Assembly: GCA_019359235.1 (NCBI GenBank)
Contig: JAHHHT010000005.1
Location: 1 to 64,000, forward strand
From: Oscillatoria princeps RMCB-10
GTDB taxonomy: Bacteria > Cyanobacteriota > Cyanobacteriia > Cyanobacteriales > Oscillatoriaceae
Length of the DNA: 64,000 nucleotides
Direction of reading: 5' to 3'
Positions within the stretch are counted from its first letter, which is position 1. Each line of letters opens with the position of its first letter. The position numbers and the translations under genes were made by a program. Shown one piece after another: positions 8,865 to 16,500 of this stretch. Under the pieces are notes generated by a model. That model searched no databases and had not been told where the DNA came from. It saw only the letters and a list, made by a program, of their open reading frames with translations.

Positions 8865-9341
8865 TCCTGCTCAGCAGCGCATTTTCCAACTGGCGGCAAT
8901 CCAGCGAGAGTGTCCCGCACCGCAACCGGCACGTCCGACTGGAAAACACCGGCGCTCTCGGTGTGGGGAATCGGCTCACTATGTTCTCACTATGTTTCGG
9001 TCGCAAGCGAGTGTTTTTTTATTTTGCCAAGTTGATAAACTTTATACATCTCCCCTCAGATAGAGGTTTGAGCTGCATAAATTCATGGCTAAATTTGCTT
9101 TATTTTCACAGATAATTTCCTCAGAGAGCCCCCAACGGATCTCACCGGCACCGGCAGCCTCTCTCTCGCTCGCCGGCGCTTCCAGCCCACTCCTGAGCGC
9201 ACTTCAACCCTAAAACCGCAACGGTGCCAGTGGCTGCCGGTGCAGCCACAAATAGTTCTACTTCGCCCCGATTAGCTTTCCTTATTTACCGCTAAATTTT
9301 TACTCAACAAATCCGCTTTTAGGGTTCGTTAAGAGCGCTCC
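8865..9341. other. Gene-free stretch
   Basis: About 475 bp between the DUF1206 remnant and the MarC gene. It has no credible ORF and no rho-independent terminator that I can point to. It contains a run GTGTTTTTTTATTTTGCC near 9010 and clustered CACCGGCA strings near 9145. Confidence 0.4.
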
Positions 9342-9974
9342 CTACAGCCCAACAGGGGCGTTTTTAAGTAGAACTACAGCTCCATTGGCAATGTATTGCA
9401 CTGCCATAGCGGAAAGTAGCACCCCCAGTACCCGCGTCACCACATTGATTCCCGTCTGGCCTAAAAGCTGAGCTAAGCGTCCAGACAGACACATTAGCAC
9501 GTAGGCAATCAACAGCACAACAAGCGCACCCGCTAAAATCATCACCTGACCGAAATAATAGGCCGCCGCCTCATTGTCCAATATGATAATGCTCGCTAGC
9601 GTACCTGGCCCTGCAATCAGAGGAATCGCCAGCGGAAATACACTGACATCGCCCTGTTTTTCAGCTTCTTTTTCTTCCGCTTCTGTTTGCGGTTCTGGAG
9701 CATTGAATACCATATCTACCGCCAATTTAAATAGCAACACACCGCCCGCGACTTGGAAAGCTTCTATGCTAATATTTAAATAGCGCAGCAGGAAGTTTCC
9801 TCCCAGAATAAATCCTAACAGAATACTGGCAGCTACCAAGACAGAACGGCCAGCAATACGGCTTTGTTCTTCTAAAGAATGGTGACCAGCTATAGTGATG
9901 AATAAGGGGGCCAATCCTATCGGGTCGATGACTGCAAACAGGGCGAGAAAGTCTTTTAGCAATAAGGAAATCAC
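9342..9974 (-). CDS. MarC family integral membrane protein
   Basis: A 210-aa protein of the UPF0056/MarC family, once linked to multiple antibiotic resistance but of unproven function. Family signatures are LFAVIDPIGLAPLFI (residues 12-26), a second VFPLAIPLIAGPGTLASII near 110-128 and a C-terminal GVLLSAMAVQYIANG. Six membrane helices are expected. A charged loop, EPQTEAEEKEAEKQG, separates the two halves, each of which repeats a P-x-x-x-P motif. The length is normal for the family. Confidence 0.9.
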   Translation of the reverse strand: MISLLLKDFLALFAVIDPIGLAPLFITIAGHHSLEEQSRIAGRSVLVAASILLGFILGGNFLLRYLNISIEAFQVAGGVLLFKLAVDMVFNAPEPQTEAEEKEAEKQGDVSVFPLAIPLIAGPGTLASIIILDNEAAAYYFGQVMILAGALVVLLIAYVLMCLSGRLAQLLGQTGINVVTRVLGVLLSAMAVQYIANGAVVLLKNAPVGL

Positions 9975-10541
9975 AGCAAGTGTACCTCATATCATGTCCG
10001 GTAGCGCCGGCACCGCTCCATTGGCGCTCTATCGCCAATGGACAAGTTCCATTTTCTACTCTGCAATAACGATGCTACCAGACTTGATATCGCGCCACAA
10101 CCGCACTGATATAGCAGCAGTCATATTGCTTAGGACATCAGTGGCCTAGGGATAAAAGGCGTAGGACAGGCGTCTCGCCTGTCCTTTGTGTCCTAATCTA
10201 AGTGGCTAGTGCTATACCTGCTTGCCCAAACAGCGGGACTGCAACCTGACAAGCGCCCCGGAGGAACAGGTGTGGGACATGGCCCCCTGCTAAGGCCATC
10301 ATCACATTGGGCATTGGGGAAAAGCCGCTATATGTAGGGTGGGGAACGCGTGCTTCGTACCCTGCCCTACGCCTATACTTTGTATCAAGCGTGTCCTAAA
10401 CTGACTGTCTATTGCTGTATTTAGCGGTTTCCAGAGCCTCTTGGCTCGCTTCTGCTCACTCAGCATCTCAAAATAAAAATTCTGAGTCATCCATCTAAAG
10501 GATGATATTCTGAATGGCTCGGGGCTCCAGAGGCTGATTGA
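9975..10541. other. Gene-free stretch with hairpins
   Basis: About 570 bp. A perfect 9-bp inverted repeat CCATTGGCG/CGCCAATGG lies at 10018-10041, 44 bp upstream of the MarC start, and a 10-bp one (AGGACAGGCG/CGCCTGTCCT) at 10163-10185. A degenerate GTAGGGTGGGG...CCCTGCCCTAC hairpin lies near 10335-10372. No ORF is convincing. Confidence 0.5.
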
Positions 10542-10658
10542 CTATTTGAGAGCGCCGATGGCTTTGCTCACCTCAGATGGGGTTTGATACTGCCGGTCTG
10601 GCAACTGTTCGAGTGCCGAGCGAACGTTCTCGCCGGCACCGTGCTTTGGCTGTGTTCA
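10542..10658 (-). pseudogene. DUF2795-like small protein, C-terminal remnant
   Basis: Between an in-frame TGA near 10659 and the TAG at 10542-10544 the frame reads KHGAGENVRSALEQLPDRQY followed by QTPSEVSKAIGALK. This resembles the end of DUF2795 small proteins, in which a short hinge is followed by a leucine-rich LEQLPDRxYxxPxEVxxA segment. No start codon precedes it and the N-terminal half is missing, so it is a remnant. The resemblance is from memory and the segment is short. Confidence 0.4.
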
Positions 10659-10720
10659 AGCAAAAATGCCTTATCTAACAAACAGAAAACTTGCGTTTAA
10701 AAATTTGGACTTGTAAATTT

Positions 10721-11617
10721 TTAACGCACCGGCTCTACCGGCACAACGTCGTGGAAGTGGGAGTAGTCGATGCTCATCGGCCCATCCGCCCTCCTGGACA
10801 AGACATCGACAAACCGCATATTCCAGAGGATTTCGGACGCGATAAAGGAGTGACGGGCGTGGACAGTCTGGGAAACGGTTTCGTCGAGGCCGGTCATCGT
10901 GACCACGATTTCGATTTCCTGCTGGGCCAGCAATTCGGGCGTGACTCCATAAAGGGGGCTCGTCTCGTCCATCGCGTGCATCACCGTCCAGCTGAGCGCA
11001 AAAATTGGCGTCCGGCTGCGCACCAGCTTCAGGTCGTAGAACCGGCGCATGAATTCCCCCTCTGGGCTGAGTTCGTTGCGCACCAGCGTCACCCACAGCT
11101 GCGCTTCCAGAATCTGGTTGTAACGCAAGTTAGCTGTGCGGAACATCAAGGTAGGCACGCCATTATACGGTCTGATCGCCGCCACGCGGCTGAAAAGCAC
11201 TCTCGCTGTGGGGCGGGAAAACCGGGCGAAGGCCAGCCCTGTGACCATCGCCACCCCCAACAAACCCACCATCGCTTCCAGCGTCACCACCCAATTCGCA
11301 TAAGCCGTGGAGGGATACATCGCCCCGTAACCGATGGTGGCCATCGTCTGGACGCTGAAGAAGAAAGCGTCTTGGAACGACCCCGGGTCAGCATTCTTGA
11401 TGCAATTCCCTCCCGCCAGGTAGGCGAGGGCAAACAGAGCGTTGGAAACTGCATACAGCACCCAAATCAGGCCCAAGAACGCTGGCCAGGACATGGTGAG
11501 CAGCAAATGGTACAAGTCGTGCCAGTGGAAGTGCCAAGCTCCTTTGCGGATGACGTTGAACTGTCCAGCTCGTCTTACAATGCGTGCCAGTGAGTTGCCC
11601 GGATACTTTGTGGCCAT
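10721..11617 (-). CDS. KirBac-type inward rectifier potassium channel
   Basis: A 298-aa channel subunit. An amphipathic slide helix (WHDLYHLLL, around 32-40) is followed by outer helix TM1 (45-68), a pore helix and the selectivity filter TIGYG (residues 94-98), then inner helix TM2 (VTLEAMVGLLGVAMVTGLAF). The cytoplasmic beta-rich Kir domain follows (FSRPTARVLFS, RTANLRYNQI, LSWTVMHAMDETSPL). Both the pore and the gating domain are complete, so it should form a tetrameric K+ channel in the cytoplasmic membrane. The ATG giving MATKYPGN is preferred over one eight codons upstream, which would add an untypical tail. Confidence 0.93.
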   Translation of the reverse strand: MATKYPGNSLARIVRRAGQFNVIRKGAWHFHWHDLYHLLLTMSWPAFLGLIWVLYAVSNALFALAYLAGGNCIKNADPGSFQDAFFFSVQTMATIGYGAMYPSTAYANWVVTLEAMVGLLGVAMVTGLAFARFSRPTARVLFSRVAAIRPYNGVPTLMFRTANLRYNQILEAQLWVTLVRNELSPEGEFMRRFYDLKLVRSRTPIFALSWTVMHAMDETSPLYGVTPELLAQQEIEIVVTMTGLDETVSQTVHARHSFIASEILWNMRFVDVLSRRADGPMSIDYSHFHDVVPVEPVR

Positions 11618-11859
11618 CGATGGAGCGCTTTTGTGCTGCAAATCTCATCGATCTTAGCGAAAGTGCGCGTTATTAACCGGCGCGTGGCCGGGATTGGGAC
11701 GCGAGGATGGCCATTGTGGTGCGTCGAGTGCCTGAAGGAGGTGCGATCGCGTTCCTCGTCGCCGGTTTGAACTTCTACCCTTGATTGCGGCAGATTTGCA
11801 TAATCGGGATGCTCCCGCCCTGACTGAGTAAAATTGCTCAAAGTGAGAGGTAAGGAAAA

Positions 11860-11970
11860 ATGCCCACCGGCCTGTCCCCGGTACAGCTCAGTAAAATCAC
11901 CAAGATTCTGAGACTTCAGTCACAGCGCCTGGAACGAAAAAATGTGATAATGAAGCAAAGGTTAAGTTGA
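11860..11970 (+). CDS. Candidate small basic protein, 36 aa
   Basis: The ATG is preceded by GAGAGG (11845-11850) and AAGGA (11852-11856). The peptide begins MPTGLSPVQLSKITKILRLQ and continues SQRLERKNVIMKQRLS, predicted as one amphipathic basic helix. About 37 bp after the stop lies a strong hairpin that could terminate transcription, so the unit looks like a short independent transcript. I do not recognise the family. It could alternatively be a leader peptide or a small RNA with an incidental ORF. Confidence 0.4.
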   Translation: MPTGLSPVQLSKITKILRLQSQRLERKNVIMKQRLS

Positions 11971-11979
11971 GGCCAGGAG

Positions 11980-12045
11980 CCCTAAACTTTAACCGGCTCA
12001 AGATTAAAAGGCTCTTTGAAATAACAAAGAGCCTTATGTTTAGGG
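11980..12045 (+). terminator. Nested stem-loop, candidate terminator
   Basis: A perfect 11-bp inner stem AAGGCTCTTTG/CAAAGAGCCTT (12008-12035, six-base loop) sits inside an outer pair CCCTAAAC (11980-11987) and GTTTAGGG (12038-12045). Read on the minus strand, the inner stem is followed by TTTTAATC, a better U-tract than on the plus strand. It lies in a divergent region, so it does not serve either flanking large gene. Confidence 0.55.
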
Positions 12046-12197
12046 GGATTGGGTCGCATTCAAAAAGAGACAAGCCTAATGATTCGGGTGCTGGACAGGG
12101 GCACTCAGTCAGTGGCTGATATTAAAGTCTTGGAGCGGCTTACCTTGCTGATAAACGGCTTTTTCAGATCCAATTTACAATCGAGGTGCACCAAATA

Positions 12198-14249
12198 ATG
12201 GCCACATATAATGGAACGACCGGCAACGATAGTTACAATTACTTGGGCAGTGAGACGCTGACGGCCTACGGCAACACCGGCAACGATACCATTTCTGGCA
12301 ATACTAACAGCGATACGCTGTATGGGCAAGACGGCAACGACTTTCTCGCAGGTCGCAGCAACACCGACTATCTGTACGGGGGGAACGGCAATGACACCCT
12401 CAGTGGCGGAGACGGCAACGACTACCTCGATGGCGGTGCCGGCAACGACTCAATGGCGGGCGGTCTGGGCAACGACCGCTACGTGGTAAACAGCACCGGC
12501 GACACAGTAACAGAAGCCGCCAGTGCCGGCACCGACCTGGTATACTCCACAGTCAGCTACACCCTGGGAGCGAACCTGGAAAACCTGACACTCCAAAATA
12601 TCTTATTCACCGCAACGAATATCAACGGCACCGGCAACTCGCTCAACAACGCGATCACCGGCAGCAGTGGCAACAACAGCCTCAATGGTGCCGGCGGCAC
12701 GGACACGCTCATTGGTGGGCTGGGCAATGACACCTACAGCGTGGACACCACCACCGACACCATCACCGAAAATGCCAGTCAGGGCACGGATTGGGTTCAG
12801 TCTTCGGTCACCTACACCCTGGGTGCCAACCTGGAAAACCTCACCCTCACCGGCACCAGCGCCATCAACGGCTACGGCAACACCCTCAACAACCAAATCA
12901 ATGGCAATAGCGCCAGCAACTTCCTTCGCGGTTATGCCGGCAATGACTCCCTCGACGGCTACGGTGGCAATGACTACCTGTACGGTGGGGATGGGGATGA
13001 CAATCTTGATGGCTGGTCTGGCAATGACTATATGAGTGGCGATGCCGGCAACGACTACATGTATGGCGACGACGGCAACGACTCAGCCTATGGCGGTACC
13101 GGCAATGACGTGATTGTAGGGGATGGCAACACCCCCGTCGAGTTTCCCCCGACTGGCGACGACTATCTCGATGGCGGCGACGGTAACGACAATTTGCAGG
13201 GTACTGCGGGTAATGACACCCTTGTTGGCGGCACCGGCAATGACTCCCTCGATGGCGGCACCGGCAGTGACTCAATGGCCGGTGGGCTGGGCAATGACAC
13301 TTACTACGCCTACTACGGTGCTGACACCATCACTGAGAATGCCAATGAAGGCACGGATACTGCTGTCACCATTGCCACCTACACCTTGGGTGCCAACCTG
13401 GAAAACCTCACCCTCACCGGCACCACCGCCATCAGCGGCACCGGCAACACCCTGGACAACACCCTGACCGGCAATTCCGCCAACAACACCCTCAGCGGTG
13501 GCGCGGGGAATGACTACCTGAATGGGGGTGCCGGTACGGACTCCCTGGTTGGCGGCGCAGGCAATGACTCCTACTATTACGACGGCGGCGACACCATCGT
13601 TGAATCTGCCAACAGCATCTTCTTTAATGGCGGCGTGGATACCGTCATCTCCACCGTCAGCTACACTCTGGGTGCCAACCTGGAAAACCTCTCCCTCACA
13701 GGCAGCACCGCGATCAACGGCTACGGCAACACCCTGAACAACCTAATTAGCGGCAACAGCGGCAACAACTGGCTCAGCGGTTCCGATGGCAATGACTCGC
13801 TCTACGGCAATGCCGGCAATGATACCGTGACAGGCGGCAATGGCAGCGACTTGCTGGCTGGCGGTCTCGGTAATGACAGCCTGATTGGCAGTGCCGGCAA
13901 CGATCAGTTCCTCTTCGACACCGGCACAGTCTTTACTGCCGCCAGTATTGGTGTGGATACCATCACTGACTTCACGCCGACGGTTGACAAAATTATCCTC
14001 GACAAGACGACTTTCATCGGCCTCACCAGTGTTGCCGGCAGTGGGTTTAGCGTTGCAGGAGAATTCGCCACCGTCACCACGAATGCCGCCGCCGAAACCA
14101 GCGCCGCACTGATTGTTTACAACACTGCCACTGGCAGCTTGTCCTACAACCAGAATGGAGCGGTGGCTGGCTTTGGCACCGGCGCTCAATTTGCCACCTT
14201 CACCGACACTCCCGGACTCACTGCCTCCGACTTCACGCTTCAGGCATAG
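12198..14249 (+). CDS. RTX (haemolysin-type) calcium-binding repeat protein
   Basis: A 683-aa acidic protein built almost entirely of glycine/aspartate-rich nonapeptides (GGxGNDxLx), which bind calcium between parallel beta-rolls. Interspersed four times is a longer module with YTLGANLENLTL and a GNTLNN-I-xGN motif, near 12560, 12815, 13380 and 13665. The C-terminus (GVDTITDFTPTVDKIILD to the end) is the domain usually recognised by type I secretion. No enzymatic domain is visible, so it is probably a secreted surface-layer, adhesion or motility-type protein. No T1SS genes are nearby. GAGGTG nine bases before the ATG supports this start. Confidence 0.9.
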   Translation: MATYNGTTGNDSYNYLGSETLTAYGNTGNDTISGNTNSDTLYGQDGNDFLAGRSNTDYLYGGNGNDTLSGGDGNDYLDGGAGNDSMAGGLGNDRYVVNSTGDTVTEAASAGTDLVYSTVSYTLGANLENLTLQNILFTATNINGTGNSLNNAITGSSGNNSLNGAGGTDTLIGGLGNDTYSVDTTTDTITENASQGTDWVQSSVTYTLGANLENLTLTGTSAINGYGNTLNNQINGNSASNFLRGYAGNDSLDGYGGNDYLYGGDGDDNLDGWSGNDYMSGDAGNDYMYGDDGNDSAYGGTGNDVIVGDGNTPVEFPPTGDDYLDGGDGNDNLQGTAGNDTLVGGTGNDSLDGGTGSDSMAGGLGNDTYYAYYGADTITENANEGTDTAVTIATYTLGANLENLTLTGTTAISGTGNTLDNTLTGNSANNTLSGGAGNDYLNGGAGTDSLVGGAGNDSYYYDGGDTIVESANSIFFNGGVDTVISTVSYTLGANLENLSLTGSTAINGYGNTLNNLISGNSGNNWLSGSDGNDSLYGNAGNDTVTGGNGSDLLAGGLGNDSLIGSAGNDQFLFDTGTVFTAASIGVDTITDFTPTVDKIILDKTTFIGLTSVAGSGFSVAGEFATVTTNAAAETSAALIVYNTATGSLSYNQNGAVAGFGTGAQFATFTDTPGLTASDFTLQA

Positions 14250-14292
14250 GCTGGGAAATCTAGCAATCTTAAATCCTTCATAAAATTCCCCT

Positions 14293-14334
14293 GTGGGGTG
14301 CGTTATCGCTCGTAACGGCACCCCACTTTTCTTT
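14293..14334 (+). terminator. Rho-independent terminator after the RTX gene
   Basis: GTGGGGTGC pairs with GCACCCCAC around a 15-base loop that itself contains CGTTA/TAACG. TTTTCTTTT follows. It lies 44 bp after the RTX stop, on the same strand. Confidence 0.7.
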
Positions 14335-14387
14335 TGTAGCAATTTTGGATTTGGGATTTGGGATTTTGGATTGAAAAAGGCGGCAGC

Positions 14388-14424
14388 AGTAGGGTGCGTT
14401 CCGCTTTGCGGAACGCACCCTACT
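14388..14424. repeat. AGTAGGGTGCGTTCCGC hairpin
   Basis: Perfect 17-bp inverted repeat with a 3-base loop (TTT). It is a member of the GTAGGGTGCGTT family, also found at 33411-33445 and 51241-51271 and in degenerate form near 10335 and 54222. It sits between convergent genes. Confidence 0.75.
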
Positions 14425-14448
14425 TAATTCCTGGGCAGAGTATAAGGA

Positions 14449-15897
14449 TTATTTTTTGCCAGTTTTTCTGTTGAGGATACACTTGGTGATTAACCAACCT
14501 AAAACACTCACAACAGCGCCAGCGACGACGCTCAATCCGACAGCAGCGACAAAGGGATGAAGGGGCAGGGAAAAAGAGGGTGGCCATTGCCAGGGTTTCT
14601 GCTCTATTAATTGATAGCTGCTGGCGATGATTCCCGCAACACCCACACCGGCACCGATGCCAACCCCTAGGGATTGGATCGTTTTCTCTAACTGGCGATC
14701 TCGCTCTGCTTCGTCAATCTCTACTATCCCTCGAATGCTAGCAATCGCTTTGTCTAGCAAATCTGAGCCGTGGCCCAAATAGTTTAAGTAGGCTTGCAGT
14801 TGCTCCTTTAATTTCCGGCAGTCCAGCTGGCTGAACCTTTCTAAATATTCCAATTCTCCCCCACCTATATCATACTTCTTTCTCAGCTGGCTGGCAAGGC
14901 TCTTTAACTTTTCTTCAAAATTATCGCCGTTAATCTCAACCGTCGTGCGGTGATATTCCAGGTTGCGCAAGAGTTGGGAATACTCCAAGGCGATTTGCAG
15001 CAAGGTTTTCAGCTTCTGTTTCAGAGCGGTGAGCTCGGCTGAGCCCAATGCCGGCTGAGCGGGACTTTGTTTCAGGTTGGCAATTTCTCGCTCTATGTCT
15101 TGGCACTTCTTCCGGGCGGTTTCATAGTCGGCTTTGCCGCTATAATAAGAGTATAGCACTTTACGCCGGTAGAAGAACAGGTCGGCAAACTCCCGATAGC
15201 GATCGGCGAATTTTTCACTGGCGAGTTCGGTGAGGAAGAACCAGACTGTCACCTCGCACTCCCCTGGCTCTCCGGGGATGCTATACTCAAACATTGGACT
15301 GCCAAATAGCTGTGCCTTTTGCTTGAAGGGGAGGGGATCGGATGGGATGCCGGTGAAACTGCGATAGCACTCGTCGGCGAGCTGTCGCAGGTTTTTGCTA
15401 TATTTCTCCTGCTGATCTTGGCTCAAAAATGCGGTGAGCAGCAGGTGCTGTCCCAAATTGCTCCCGATGAAACTTGGCAGGAAGCACCCATCTGGGTTAA
15501 AATCTTTGAGGCGGGGAATTTCTACGGCGTCGTTGCCTTTCTCTTGCGGGCGGCGGATGTTGAGCGCCAGGAGATAGCTGTCGTAGATCCAAACGGGATA
15601 GGCGAATCCTTTAATGGCTAGGGGTTGGTTGCTGTTGGGGTCAATTTTTCCCGCGAAGTGTTGCAAAACTTTACCTGGGGTGGCTAGCAAATCCGCGCGG
15701 GTGGCGGGTAAGTCGCCGGTTTTGATGGGGATATCCGCCGGCTGGATCTGCAATTTTTGCGCGATGGCGCGGTATTTCTCCCAGAGCAAATCTTTCGCTA
15801 AGTTGATGGGTTTGGCGTCGGCGGTAAAGGCGGTAAATATTTTTTGGGCGTGACAGGCGAATAGATGGATATTGGGGGCGTATATTTCCTCAGCCAT
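14449..15897 (-). CDS. Unknown coiled-coil protein with two C-terminal membrane helices
   Basis: I do not recognise this 482-aa protein. The N-terminal half (1-230) is mixed alpha/beta with motifs such as NIHLFACHAQKIFTAFT and GFAYPVWIYDSYLLALNIRR. Residues about 245-400 are strongly helical and charged (REIANLKQS, LKQKLKTLLQIALEYSQLLR, LKEQLQAYLNYL), consistent with coiled coils. The C-terminus has two glycine-rich membrane helices, SLGVGIGAGVGVAGIIASSY and PFVAAVGLSVVAGAVVSVLG, then a short basic tail. It is the last gene of a minus-strand series after a TPR-CHAT protease and a 120-aa helical protein. That order suggests a membrane effector controlled by the CHAT protein; this is inference from context only. 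Confidence 0.75.
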   Translation of the reverse strand: MAEEIYAPNIHLFACHAQKIFTAFTADAKPINLAKDLLWEKYRAIAQKLQIQPADIPIKTGDLPATRADLLATPGKVLQHFAGKIDPNSNQPLAIKGFAYPVWIYDSYLLALNIRRPQEKGNDAVEIPRLKDFNPDGCFLPSFIGSNLGQHLLLTAFLSQDQQEKYSKNLRQLADECYRSFTGIPSDPLPFKQKAQLFGSPMFEYSIPGEPGECEVTVWFFLTELASEKFADRYREFADLFFYRRKVLYSYYSGKADYETARKKCQDIEREIANLKQSPAQPALGSAELTALKQKLKTLLQIALEYSQLLRNLEYHRTTVEINGDNFEEKLKSLASQLRKKYDIGGGELEYLERFSQLDCRKLKEQLQAYLNYLGHGSDLLDKAIASIRGIVEIDEAERDRQLEKTIQSLGVGIGAGVGVAGIIASSYQLIEQKPWQWPPSFSLPLHPFVAAVGLSVVAGAVVSVLGWLITKCILNRKTGKK

Positions 15898-15990
15898 TTG
15901 ACTCTTTTTCCTTGATGTCGGTTTGCGCTCTGGGGGCGGGGTTTCGCCCGCTTTTACGGAAGCATCCCGTTTTTGAAACTACCCTGGTGA

Positions 15991-16057
15991 GGGCGAAGCA
16001 TTCGGATTATCAATTGCTGGGTTTAACCGAGAGATTACTCGCCCGAATGCTTCGCCC
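15991..16057. repeat. GGGCGAAGCATTCGG inverted repeat
   Basis: GGGCGAAGCATTCGG (15991-16005) is inverted at 16042-16057 (CCCGAATGCTTCGCCC) around a 36-base centre. A related element with the same outer GGGCGAAGCAT lies at 49753-49818, and a partial one follows at about 49838. It sits between two genes of the CHAT cassette. Confidence 0.7.
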
Positions 16058-16082
16058 CTACATAATCGGGATGCTCACGCTT

Positions 16083-16445
16083 TTAGGGCTGCCCACTTGC
16101 AGGGGTTGCAGGATTTATGGCGTTTTGCAGGGTGTTTTTGACGAGAAGGACGTTTTCTTTTATGGTTCTTTCCTGTTCTGGATCGGTTGGCTTTATATCT
16201 TCTACTTCTTTTCGCGTTGCAGCGCTTTCCAGGGCGTCTCGAAGGGGGACATGTTTTTGCTCTCTGCACCAAGCGTTAATCGCTCTGGCTGCTTCGACGG
16301 CGCTGTCATCTGGCATTGGGGCGATTTCTTGATAAAGTTTGGGCAAGTTTTGCCAAGCGGTTTCGGAAAAGGCTGCGCGGTTGTTTTGCAGCAAGTCCAC
16401 AAATGTTTTCAGGGTTTTAAGAGATTGTTGGATGCGTTTGTTCAT
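16083..16445 (-). CDS. Small helical protein of the CHAT cassette
   Basis: A 120-aa hydrophilic protein predicted to be all-helical. It opens MNKRIQQSLKTLKTFVDLLQ and ends with a charged helix (KPTDPEQERTIKENVLLVKN) and a short tail. There is no signal peptide or membrane segment, and I do not recognise a family. It starts 55 bp after the TPR-CHAT stop and precedes the two-TM protein, so the three are probably co-transcribed; an adaptor or regulator role is inference. Upstream in-frame codons as far as 16511 would overlap the TPR-CHAT stop. The ATG at 16445 matches a natural helical N-terminus. Confidence 0.6.
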   Translation of the reverse strand: MNKRIQQSLKTLKTFVDLLQNNRAAFSETAWQNLPKLYQEIAPMPDDSAVEAARAINAWCREQKHVPLRDALESAATRKEVEDIKPTDPEQERTIKENVLLVKNTLQNAINPATPASGQP

Positions 16446-16500
16446 GGGTTTCGGGTTGGTTGGGTACGGAGCAAGGATAGCACAGAATGGGAGAATAAGT

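Larger units (their letters stand above)
11618..12197. other. Divergent intergenic region holding a candidate small gene
   Basis: This region lies between the minus-strand channel gene and the plus-strand RTX gene. It contains a HIP1 octamer (GCGATCGC, 11743-11750), a 36-codon ORF with a ribosome-binding site (11860-11970) and a strong nested hairpin (11980-12045). Apart from these I see no gene. Confidence 0.5.

Noticed and set aside
10691-11593. 300-codon plus-strand ORF opposite the potassium channel
   Set aside because: Shadow of a GC-rich gene; the minus-strand frame has the selectivity filter and a full Kir domain.
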